NCBI RefSeq assembly: GCF_932526225.1
Contig: NC_064039.1
Span: 17,166,639 to 17,230,638, forward strand
DNA from: Nematostella vectensis
Taxonomy: Eukaryota > Cnidaria > Anthozoa > Actiniaria > Edwardsiidae
Direction: 5' to 3'
Length of the DNA: 64,000 nucleotides
The notes under the pieces are model-generated. The model was not told where the DNA came from. It worked only from the letters and a program-made list of their open reading frames with translations, and did no database searches. Shown in pieces: positions 32,967 to 45,200 of the stretch; within the stretch, counting starts at the first letter, position 1; every line of letters begins with the position of its first letter. The position numbers were made by a program, and so were the translations under genes.

Positions 32967-34535
32967 GGCTCTTTGGGAAGTCACGTCCAGGCTGTGGTAG
33001 GTTTTAATGGGGCGATAACAAGAGGTTTTTGGAGAGTGTTGATTACATTTCGACGAGAAGCTGTGTGTATATGGGAACCACGTGGAACAAGACTGGGTGC
33101 CAGTCCCGCTCGCACCTGGGGTATACAGGTATATTGCCCAGGCAATGGTTGCTTGTTCGTAGCTCTTCGTAAGCTCGGAATTCGGCTGTTCTGAGAGGGG
33201 ACGAGTAAAGAGTTTTTTTGTGTGAAATGTTGTCAATAAAATTGCCTTAAAACTAAGAAGATGCCTTGTTGTTGTCAAATTCACGTGTAATACACGATTT
33301 GGGTTTTTTTTCTTAACGGAATTTATCACTTTTTTGGGGGGAGAAGTAATAAATTCCGTTGAGAAAAACCCCTCTACTTTAGACCTGAGGTTTGAATCAA
33401 TTCTTGATAAACAGCTCAGAAAACCTGATGGAACTTGAAATACCAATGGATAATAACACATGCCTTCCTTTGATTTGTTTATTGTTTTCATTTTTTTTTC
33501 TAAAATAGATTCTCTATCTCTTATTGAATGTCAATTTTTTTAAGGAAACATTTTAATGAAAAATGAAACATTTTGTATCGGCGTGTTGGGGGATTAAAAC
33601 TACGATTAAAACTACGGAAAGAGTGCTTGTCTGAATTTGTTTTTGATGAACTGAACAAATCCCTCGTGAGCTCATCAATCACGTGACATCATGTCCACAG
33701 GGAACCCAATAACAACGATAATGTCAATCTATTAATGTCAGTTATATATGAGTTCAGACACATTTGCAATAAGAACTAGAGGATTCTGTTGTGTTTGATA
33801 TTCTATTGACTATCCATATGACTTTAAAATATTTTTGTCTAAACAATATGATAGCATAAATACAATAGATCTTATTGTTTATTTTGCACTTACACAAATG
33901 AAATAATTGCCATGAACAATGAAAACAATTAAACAGTACTCATTATGGCTCATTTTGGGTGTAACAGCAGATTTTAGTTTTCCTGTATTCTATTACGGTT
34001 CCAGCTCCTGTGGCTTTCTTCTCTTTGCTAGCCTATATAGGCTATGTCTTCGTGTTTACAATTGAAAAAAAAAAAATACCATAAACTATGGAGAACATTA
34101 TATTGTTCATAATAATGACTCTCTTTGGTTAACAGCCTTTTATGGGGTCGCCTCCCCTGCCTGGAAAGTTTGTGTTTCTTAAATTAATTGAGCCAATCAG
34201 TTTTAACATTGCTTTAATAATTAAATGTTTTTTTTTAATGGAAGAAAAAGAAATTGTTTTTGGTCATACATGTCACAACACTGTGACTCAAACAAATTGC
34301 AATTCCTCATACAGTATGCATATGAAAATCCTCGGGCATCCCAGTCAACCCTGCGCACAGGGTCTAGTTTTTTATTCATTTCGATGTTCCAGTCCATACG
34401 TGCGAGCCAGGTGACTATCTTAGTTATCAGCGTTTTGAGAATGTATCCCCGAGCTTCAACAAGAATAGACACACAGCATCTACATGATTATTTATTTCAA
34501 AACAACAAGAAATGAATTAATTCAGATTTGTAACA
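32967..34535. promoter_or_regulatory. Upstream region of gene A, with hairpin
   Basis: Spacer between gene A's start and the 3' end of gene B, so the gene A promoter should lie here; no TATA box can be fixed. At about 33302-33370, GGGTTTTTTTTCTTAACGGA and its near complement (TCCGTTGAGAAAAACCC) form a long hairpin with a G-rich loop, possibly a tiny MITE. Confidence 0.45.
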
Positions 34536-34540
34536 GGCCT

Positions 34541-35612
34541 TGAAATACTGGGGGAGGTGGGGTACGGCGATGAAGAACATTAAGAAAATATTGGGGGAGG
34601 TGGGGTACGGTGATGAAGAACATTAAGAAAATATTGGGGAAGGTGGGGTACAGCGATGAAGAACCATAAGAAATATTGGGGGTGGTGGGGTAAGGCGATA
34701 CTGGGGGAGGTGGGGTACAGCGATAAAGAACATTAAGAAAATATTGGGGGAGGTGGGGTACGGCGATAAAGAAGATTAAGAAAATACTGGGGGAAGTGGA
34801 GTACGGCGATAAAGGACATTAAGAAAACATTGAGGGAGGTGGGGTACGGTGATGAAGTAGATTAAGAAAATACTGGGGAGGTGGGGTACGGCAATAAAGA
34901 ACATTAAGAAAATATTGGGGGAGGTGGGGTGCGGCAATAAAGAAGATTAAGAAAATACTGGGGGAGGTGGGGTACGGCGATAAAGAACATTAAGAAAATA
35001 TTGGGGGAGGTTGGGTACAGCGAAAAAGAAGATTAAGAAAATACTGGGAGAGGTGGGTTACGGCGATAAAGGCCATAAAAAAAACATTGAGGGAGGTGGG
35101 GTACGGTGATGAAGTAGATTAAGAAAATACTGGGGAGGTGGGGTACGGCGATAAAGAACATTAAGAAAATATTGGGGGAGGTGGGGTGCGGCAATAAAGA
35201 AGATTAAGAAAATACTGGGGGAGGTGGGGTACGGCGATAAAGAACATTAAGAAAATATTGGGGGAGGTTGGGTACAGCGAAAAAGAAGATTAAGAAAATA
35301 CTGGGAGAGGTGGGTTACGGCGATAAAGGCCATAAAAAAAACATTGGGGGAGGTGGGGTATGGTGATGAAGAAGATTAAGAAAATACTGGGGGAGGTGGG
35401 GTACGGCGATAAAGACGATTAAGAAAATACTGGGGGAGGTGGGGTGCGGCGATAAAGACGATTAAGAAAATACTGGGGGAGGTGGGGTACGGTGATAAAG
35501 AACATTAAGAAATTATAGGGGGGTTGGATTACGGCAATAAAGAACATTAAGAACATATTTGGGGAGGTGCGGTACGGCGATGAAGAACATTAAGAAAATA
35601 TGAAGGGGGGGA
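34541..35612. repeat. 43-bp G-rich minisatellite (about 25 copies)
   Basis: The unit contains GGGGGAGGTGGGGTACGGCG followed by ATAAAGAACATTAAGAAAAT. Neighbouring units together give four or more G-runs on the plus strand, so G-quadruplexes spanning units are possible. Larger blocks repeat (34800-35000 and 35050-35300), showing higher-order duplication. Intergenic between A and B. Confidence 0.95.
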
Positions 35613-35807
35613 CACCCCTGCTACAGCCATGTCATTCCAGTGTATAACTGAATGGGATGAAATAGCCTAATTAGCTATGCATCCTATCAATTAGGTATTT
35701 AGTATATAAAGATTTAAATTTTAGTTTTTAAGTTTAAAATTTACATGGATTAGCCTATGAATAAGCTATGCAACTTTTATGACTGGTAGTAGTGATTATA
35801 ATGATCA

Positions 35808-36115
35808 AACAAGACATGCTGCATGTTTAACAATCTTACAAGACATGCTGCATGTTTAACAATCTTACAAGACCTGCTGCATGTTTAACAATCTTACAAG
35901 ACATGCTGCATGTTTAACAATCTTACAAGACATGCTGCATGTTTAACAATCTTACAAGACATGCTGCATGTTTAACAATCTTACAAGACATGCTGCATGT
36001 TTAACAATCTTACAAGACATGCTGCATGTTCAACAATCTTACAAGACATGCTGCATGTTTAACAATCTTACAAGACATGCTGCATGTTTAACAATCTTAC
36101 AAGACATGCTGCAGG
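35808..36115. repeat. 29-bp array just after the gene B stop codon (about 10 copies)
   Basis: The unit is ATGTTTAACAATCTTACAAG followed by ACATGCTGC. The array starts within 10 bases of the gene B stop, so it should lie in the 3' UTR. Units carry TTGTTAAACATGCAGCATG in mRNA sense, a repeated short dyad. Confidence 0.93.
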
Positions 36116-36122
36116 TATTAGT

Positions 36123-36272
36123 TCAAAGGAAGATTGGGTGTAGCTGTCTAAGTGTTAGATCCTTTCTACAAGTTGGGCACTTTTTCTGTATCTTAACAGC
36201 ATTCTTGATACATTTGTCGCAAAACACATGTCCACAAACAGTCGAGGTAAGCTGACGTTTTCTTTTCTTTAT
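36123..36272 (-). CDS. Gene B exon 8 (RING, second half, stop)
   Basis: Residues 334-382 plus stop, with acceptor tctttcag. STVCGHVFCDKCIKNAVKIQ then KKCPTCRKDLTLRQLHPIFL complete the C3HC4 RING and the short C-terminal tail that in RNF4 helps dimerise the RING and activate ubiquitin transfer. Confidence 0.95.
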   Translation of the reverse strand: MKKRKRQLTSTVCGHVFCDKCIKNAVKIQKKCPTCRKDLTLRQLHPIFL

Positions 36273-39200
36273 CTGAAAGACAAAAAGACTTGGTCAATAT
36301 TACAGTGGTACATTGGTCACTCTAGCCCCATATCTTTCACCTATACACTCCACATTCTAGAGCCTTCCTTTCTCAGTCAAAGATGGGTTATTATCTATTA
36401 AAAGGCTAGCTACAATTATTGTACTGGTCTGAAGTACCCTTTGGTAATGAAACTAGAGTAGGTGATACTAGAGTAGGTTTCAACAAGCTATTCGATTAAC
36501 TCTTTCTACTATTTTACTGCAAATGTTTAGAACACAGGGCAGCCTGAGAATTTAAATTTGACGATTAGCGTTCATCTGCTAAATAAATGGCTATCACAGG
36601 ATTGCCGAATGGCAGATGGGCTGTCTCTTACCCAAACTGTTACCATTAAACCCTGGAGGTCTGCCCTCAGCAAAGTCTAGTGGAAATGAGGACCATACTC
36701 ACTGCCTCATCATCGTCCATACATATTGGGCATGTGATAGTTTTTCTAGCGTTTTTGTCGTCGGCACTAGTGTCTCTACTTCTCGATGGAGCATTACTAC
36801 AAATAAAGAGAAACAGCATGTATGTAATAAGGCTTTGTTAAACGGTTAAAAAAAATTGTTTTTGTTTTTATTCTTCGTTCTCAGTCACATGCCTTAGTCA
36901 CATTTTTTGGTGGATGTCAATCAACTGGTTTCTATAGAAATCTGTCAACATTGTTTCTCTTCCCACTAAAGAAAAGTGTTTTAAATTTAAAGTGTATCAA
37001 AAGGGTGGAGTAAAAAATGCAAATGCTGCTCAATTAGATAACTATGTATCTTAAAAAGACTGAATAAAAAAGCATTTTTTTTAATTGCAAGCAAAAGGAT
37101 TCTCCAAATAGATTACTGTTTCGCATTTTATTTTATAAACAAATGTCTCACTCATGGGTTTCCATAGTTCTTATGTCTCTGACTGGGTACCGATAGATCT
37201 TATGTCTCCGATTGGGTTCCCATAGATCTTATGTCTCTGATTGGGTCCCCATGGATCTTATGTCTCCGATTGGGTCCCCATAGATCTTATGTCTCTGATT
37301 GGGTCCCCATGGATCTGATGTCTCTGATTGGGTCCCCATAGATCTTGTGTGTCTGATTGGGTCCCCATAGATCTTATGTCTCTGATTGGGTCCCCATAGA
37401 TCTGATGTCTCTGATTGGGTCCCCATAGATCTTATGTCTCTGATTGGATCCTCATAGATCTTATGTCTCTGATTGGGTCCCCATAGATCTTATGTCTCTG
37501 ATTGGGTCCCCAATAGATCTTATGTCTCTGACCGGGTCCTCATAGATCTTATGTCTCTGATTGGGTCCCCATAGATCTTATGTCTCTGATTGGGTCCCCA
37601 TAGATCTTATGTCTCTGATTGGGTCCCCATAGATCTTATGTCTCTGAATGGGTCCCCATAGATCTTATGTCTCCGATTGGGTCCCCATAGATCTTATGTC
37701 TCTGATTGGGTCCTCATAGATCTTATGACTCTGATTGGGTCCCCATAGATCTGATGTCTCTGATTGGGTCCCCATAGATCTTATGTCTCTGATTGGGTCC
37801 CCATAGATCTTATGTCTCTGATTGGGTCCTCATAGATCTTATGTGTCTGATTGGGTCCCCATAGATCTTATGTCTCTGATTGAGTCCCCATAGATCTTAT
37901 ATCTCTGATTGGGTTCTCATAGATCTTATGTGTCTCATTGGGCCCCAATAGATCTTATGTCTCTGATCGGGTCCCCATAGATCTTATGTCTCTGATTGGG
38001 TCCCCAATAGATCTTATGTCTCTGATTGGGTCCCCATAGATCTTATGTCTCTGATTGGGTCCCCATAGATCTTATGTCTCTGATTGGGTCCCCATAGATC
38101 TTATGTCTCTGATTGGGTCCCCATAGATCTTATGTCTCTGATTGGGTCCCCATAGATCTTATGTCTCTGATTGGGTCCCCATAGATCTTATGTCTCTGAT
38201 TGGGTCCCCATAGATCTGATGTCTCTGATTGGGTCCCCATAGATCTTATGTCTCTGATAGGGTCCCCAATAGATCTTATGTCTCTGATTGGGTCCCCATA
38301 GATCTTATGTCTCTGATTGGGTCCCCATAGATCTTATGTCTCTGATCGGGTCCCCATAGATCTTATGTGTCTGATTGGGTCCCCATAGATCTTATGTCTC
38401 TGATTGGGTCCCCATAGTTCTTATGTCTCTGATTGGGTCCCCATAGATCTTATGTCTCTGATTGGGCCCCCATAGATCTTATGTCTCTGATTGGGTCCCC
38501 ATAGATCTTATGTCTCTGATTGGGTCCCTATAGATCTTATGTCTCTGATTGGGTCCCCAATAGATCTTATGTGTCTGATTGGGTCCCTATAGATCTTACG
38601 TCTCTGATCGGGTCCCCATAGATCTTATGTCTCTGATTGGGTCCCAATAGATCTGATGTCTCTGATTGGGTCCCCATAGTTCTTATGTCTCTGATAGGGT
38701 CCCCATAGTTCTTATGTCTCTGATTGGGTCCCCATAGATCTTATGTCTCTGATTGGGCCCCCATAGATCTTATGTCTCTGATTGGGTCCCCATAGATCTT
38801 ATGTCTCTAATTGGGTCCCCATAGTTCTTATGTCTCTGATTGGGTCCCCATAGATCTTATGTCTCTAATTGGGTCCCCATAGTTCTTATGTCTCTGATTG
38901 GGTCCCCATAGATCTTATGTTTCTGATTGGGTCCCCATAGATCTGATGTCTCTGATTGGGTCCCCATAGATCTGATGTCTCTGATTGGGTCCCCATAGAT
39001 CTTATGTCTCTGATTGGGTCCCCATAGTTCTTATGTCTCTGATTGGGTCCCCATAGATCTTATGTCTCTGATTGGGTCCCCATAGATCTTATGTCTCTGA
39101 TTGGGCCCCAATAGATCTTATGTCTCTGATTGGGTCCCAATAGATCTTATGTCTCTGATTGGGTCCTCATAGATCTGATGTCTCTGATTGGGTCCCAATA

Positions 39201-42200
39201 GATCTTATGTCTCTGATTGGGTCCCCATAGATCTTATGTCTCAGATTGGGTCCCCATAGATCTTATGTCTCTGATCGGGTCCCCATAGATCTTATGTCTC
39301 TGATTGGGTCCCCATAGATCTTATGTCTCTGATTGGGTCCCCATAGATCTTATGTCTCTGATTGGGTCCCCATAGATCTTATGTCTCTGATCGGGTCCCC
39401 ATAGATCTTATGTGTCTGATTGGGTCCCCATAGATCTTATGTCTCTGATTGGGTCCCCATAGTTCTTATGTCTCTGATTGGGTCCCCATAGATCTTATGT
39501 CTCTGATTGGGCCCCCATAGATCTTATGTCTCTGATTGGGTCCCCATAGATCTTATGTCTCTGATTGGGTCCCTATAGATCTTATGTCTCTGATTGGGTC
39601 CCCATAGATCTTATGTGTCTGATTGGGTCCCCATAGATCTTATGTGTCTGATTGGGTCCCCATAGATCTTACGTCTCTGATCAGGTCCCCATAGATCTTA
39701 TGTCTCTGATTGGGTCCCAATAGATCTGATGTCTCTGATTGGGTCCCCATAGTTCTTATGTCTCTGATAGGGTCCCCATAGTTCTTATGTCTCTGATTGG
39801 GTCCCCATAGATCTTATGTCTCTGATTGGGCCCCCATAGATCTTATGTCTCTGATTGGGTCCCCATAGATCTTATGTCTCTGATTGGGTCCCCATAGATC
39901 TGATGTCTCTGATTGGGTCCCCATAGATCTTATGTCTCTGATTGGGTCCCCATAGATCTTATGTCTCTGATTGGGTCCCCATAGATCTTATGTCTCTGAT
40001 TGGGTCCCCATAGATCTTATGTCTCTGATTGGGTCCCCATAGATCTTATGTCTCTAATTGGGTCCCCATAGTTCTTATGTCTCTGATTGGGTCCCCATAG
40101 ATCTTATGTCTCTGATTGGGTCCCCATAGATCTGATGTCTCTGATTGGGTCCCCATAGATCTGATGTCTCTGATTGGGTCCCCATAGATCTTATGTCTCT
40201 GATTGGGTCCCCATAGTTCTTATGTCTCTGATTGGGTCCCCATAGATCTTATGTCTCTGATTGGGTCCCCATAGATCTGATGTCTCTGATTGGGTCCCCA
40301 TAGATCTTATGTCTCTGATTGGGTCCCCATAGTTCTTATGTCTCTGATTGGGTTCTCATAGATCTTATGTCTCTGATAGGGTCCCCAATAGATCTTATGT
40401 CTCTGATCGGGTCCCCATAGATCTTATGTCTCTGATTGGGTCCCCATAGATCTTATGTCTCTGATTGGGTCCCCATAGATCTTATGTCTCTGATTGGGTC
40501 CCCATAGATCTGATGTCTCTGATTGGGTCCCCATAGATCTTATGTCTCTGATTGGGTCCCCATAGATCTTATGTCTCTGATTGGGTCCCCATAGATCTTG
40601 TGTGTCTGATTGGGTCCCCATAGATCTTATGTCTCTGATTGGGTCCCCATAGATCTGATGTCTCTGATTGGGTCCCCATAGATCTTTGCATAAAAAAGCT
40701 CTCCATAACAGTAAAACATTTTACCAATGCTAAAAATGGTGGCTTTAGAGTTAATGTTTGATGGATTTATCGTGCAAAGGGCCTTTTTTCCATGGAAATT
40801 GCTTAATTGACGTTCACCAAAACGATTTTGAAAGTCTTTACTTGTGCATGCAACTGAGAACTAGAAAAGTATCTTTTGAAGTGCACCAAATCATAAATGT
40901 TTCTAAACAAAACTTTTGGAAAGAAAATGGTTTATGCTTTTATATCATACCTGGCTTGGTCATTTGTGACATTCTGTACATCATACCTGGCTTGGTCATT
41001 TGTGACATCCTGTACATCATACCTGGCTTGGTCATTTGTGACATCCTGTATATCATACCTGGCTTGGTCATTTGTGACATCCTGTACATCATACCTGGCT
41101 TGGTCATTTGTGACATCCTGTACATCATACCTGGCTTGGTCATTTGTGACATCCTGTACATCATACCTGGCTTGGTCATTTGTGACATCCTGTACATCAT
41201 ACCTGGCTTGGTCATTTGTGACATCCTGTATATCATACCTGGCTTGGTCATTTGTGACATCCTGTACATCATACCTGGCTTGGTCATTTGTGACATCCTG
41301 TACATCATACCTGGCTTGGTCATTTGTGACATCCTGTACATCATACCTGGCTTGGTCATTTGTGACATCCTGTACATCATACCTGGCTTGGTCATTTGTG
41401 ACATCCTGTACATCATACCTGGATTGATCATTTGTGACATCCTGTACATCATACCTGGCTTGGTCATTTGTGACATCCTGTACATCATACCTGGCTTGGT
41501 CATTTGTGACATCCTGTACATCATACCTGGCTTGGTCATTTGTGACATCCTGTACATCATACCTGGCTTGGTCATTTGTGACATCCTGTACATCATACCT
41601 GGCTTGGTCATTTGTGACATCCTGTACATCATACCTGGCTTGGTCATTTGTGACATCCTGTACATCATACCTGGCTTGGTCATTTGTGACATCCTGTACA
41701 TCATACCTGGCTTGGTCATTTATGACATCCTGTACATCATACCTGGCTTGGTCATTTGTGACATCCTGTACATCATACCTGGCTTGGTCATTTGTGACAT
41801 CCTGTACATCATACCTGGCTTGGTCATTTGTGACATCCTGTACATCATACCTGGCTTGGTCATTTGTGACATCCTGTACATCATACCTGGCTTGGTCATT
41901 TGTGACATCCTGTACATCATACCTGGATTGATCATTTGTGACATCCTGTACATCATACCTGGCTTGGTCATTTGTGACATCCTGTACATCATACCTGGCT
42001 TGGTCATTTGTGACATCCTGTACATCATACCTGGCTTGGTCATTTGTGACATCCTGTACATCATACCTGGCTTGGTCATTTGTGACATCCTGTACATCAT
42101 ACCTGGCTTGGTCATTTGTGACATCCTGTACATCATACCTGGCTTGGTCATTTGTGACATCCTGTACATCATACCTGGCTTGGTCATTTGTGACATCCTG

Positions 42201-45200
42201 TACATCATACCTGGATTGATCATTTGTGACATCCTGTACATCATACCTGGATTGATCATTTGTGACATCCTGTACATCATACCTGGCTTGGTCATTTGTG
42301 ACATCCTGTACATCATACCTGGCTTGGTCATTTGTGACATCCTGTACATCATACCTGGCTTGGTCATTTGTGACATCCTGTACATCATACCTGGCTTGGT
42401 CATTTGTGACATCCTGTACATCATACCTGGCTTGGTCATTTGTGACATCCTGTACATCATACCTGGCTTGGTCATTTGTGACATCCTGTACATCATCATC
42501 TGATAACTGGGTGGGGGACACCTCGCCAGAATACGATGCAAACATACAGGATGGGCGCTGCCATGTCAAGCTTGGTGCTCTCTGGAATATTCTACTGACA
42601 CACTGGGAATCAGACAAACTATGAGAACAAGACACAGAATGGATTTTAAACAACAACAAGCTAACAATAACAAAGCTTGCTAAATAATGTTGCTGACAAT
42701 AACAAAGTATGTTGAACAGTGTTGCTTACAATAACAAAGCATGTTAAACAGTGTTGCTGACAATAATAAAGATTGTTAAACAGTGTTGCTGACAATAACA
42801 AAGTATCTTGAACAGTGTTGCTGACAATAACAAAGCTTGTTAAACAGTGTGCTGACAATAACAAAGCTTGTTAAACAGTGTGCTGACAATAACAAAGCTT
42901 GTTAAACAACAGGCAAACATATGGCCAACTTATGGCTGGGAGGGCACCAGTCCCGCAATTTTCAATTCAGCATCATAAAAATAGGAGAGAAATATGAAAT
43001 AAATCTAGAGCTACCAAAAATAAATCTAGAGTGACTTTAAGCTTGACAAGAGAGGTCTACATGAGATTTCACCCCTGAAACAATGCAAAAGGCTTACAGG
43101 ACATTCAACGCAATCAAGATGAACATGATTTGCTTACCACTATAACAGGTGTGTCAGAAACAGATTCTCTGGTCAAGTCCACCACATCCCTGTCAGGGGA
43201 AGATGGTTCTGATGTCAGATCTACCACAAATGACGACCCTGAGGTAAAGAAAGATGCCAACAGCTGATTCAAAACTATAGAAATACATCAAGCAAAATAA
43301 ATAATAAGTCAGCTACATGGAGTAAAACATTTACAAATAGACGGAGAAAAATAATCCACATCAAGTTTTGATGGCCATGATTTCTATTGATATCATGGCA
43401 GTCCAATTAGTTCACATTAAGCCCTCAACAGCCACTCATGAAGTAACAACGAGCCTAAAATACCACACAAGGGTAAGAACTTAGCAAACAAAACTCAAGT
43501 CACAAATAGATACCTTAATTATGATCATCTATGGTCATTTCCATGGCCTCAAAACACAAAGTCTCTCTATGGGGGCTCCCAGAACCCATGACAAATCTTG
43601 CCACCGTAACAGATTGCATAGAATGTTATAGAATGACCAGTCAACACAACTCTACCAGTTATATCTGTTTAGGGTCTGTTATTGTTTTATTGGGGATTAA
43701 AGCTAAAAATAGGGATCAATGGGTTAATCAGTAAAATTAAAATTAATCATTTATAGGATGATTTTCAAGACATATCAGGAAATAAATAGTGGTTGACTGA
43801 TGTGAAAAAAAAAATTGTGTAAAAAAACAAAATGCAGGCATTAGTTCCTGGAAAGTCAGAAACCTTTCTCTACTGATAGGCTGATCTGGAGATAAAAGTG
43901 CAAGTCTACCATAAACCCAACTGACTGTTAAGGAACCAGCTACTGGTGCTTGCACTAGTTTTTTGGCAACTACTGTTAGTGTTACAAGTTCTCTAATACT
44001 AAAGACCAAAATAAGGCATTGAAACAAATTTAAGACCCTGGAAATGTTCATTAACTGTTGGTGTAGACACAAGATCTATAACTTCAGGTAGGGTACTCTA
44101 CCTCTCATGTTGTTGGTGTAGACACAAGATCTATAACTTCAGGTAGGGTACTCTACCTTTCATATTGTTGGTGTAGGCACAAGATCTATAACTTCAGGTA
44201 CGGTACTCTACCTCTCATATTGTTGGTGTAGACACAAGATCTATAACTTCAGGTAGGGTACTCTCCCTCTCATATTGTTGGTGTAGACACAAGATCTATA
44301 ACTTCAGGTAGGGTATTCTACCTCTCATATTGTTGGTGTAGACACAAGATCTATAACTTTAGGTAGGGTACTCTACCTCTCATATTGTTGGTGTAGGCAC
44401 AAGATCTATAACTTTAGGTAGGGTACTCTACCTCTCATGTGGTTGGTGTAGACACAAGATCTATAACTTTAGGTAGAGTACTATACCTCTCATGTTGTTG
44501 GTGTAGGCACAAGATCTATAACTTCAGGTAGGGTACTCTACCTCTCATATTGTTGGTGTAGACACAAGATCTATAACTTCAGGTAGGGTATTCTACCTCT
44601 CATATTGTTGGTGTAGACACAAGATCTATAACTTTAGGTAGGGTACTCTACCTCTCATATTGTTGGTGTAGGCACAAGATCTATAACTTTAGGTAGGGTA
44701 CTCTACCTCTCATATTGTTGGTGTAGACACAAGATCTAAAACTTCAGGTAGGGTACTCTACCTCTCATATTGTTGGTGTAGACACAAGATCTATAACTTC
44801 AGGTAGGGTATTCTACCTCTCATATTGTTGGTGTAGACACAAGATCTATAACTTCAGGTAGGGTACTCTACCTCTCATATTGTTGGTGTAGACACAAGAT
44901 CTATAACTTCAGGTAGGGTACTCTACCTCTCATATTGTTGGTGTAGACACAAGATCTATAACTTCAGGTAGGGTACTCTACCTCTCATATTGTTGGTGTA
45001 GACACAAGATCTATAACTTCAGGTAGGGTACTCTTCCTCTCATATTGTTGGTGTAGACACAAGATCTATAACTTCAGGTAGGGTACTCTTCCTCTCATAT
45101 TGTTGGTGTAGGCACAACATCTATAACTTCAGGTAGGGTACTCTACCTCTCATATTGTTGGTGTAGACACAAGATCTATAACTTCAGGTAGGGTACTCTA

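Noticed and set aside
33000-33491. Extension of gene A exon 1 upstream in the same open frame
   Set aside because: The sequence upstream of MAGRGRGRG has no domain-like or compositional sign of coding, so the ATG at 32966 was preferred.
35808-36115. CRISPR-like 29-bp repeats
   Set aside because: No spacers between repeats; a simple tandem array in a 3' UTR.
40758-42503. A plus-strand open frame of about 580 codons repeating IIPGLVICDILY, plus other long frames in the same array
   Set aside because: They result from a 36-bp repeat without stops. The minus-strand frame is the one linked in phase to real exons.
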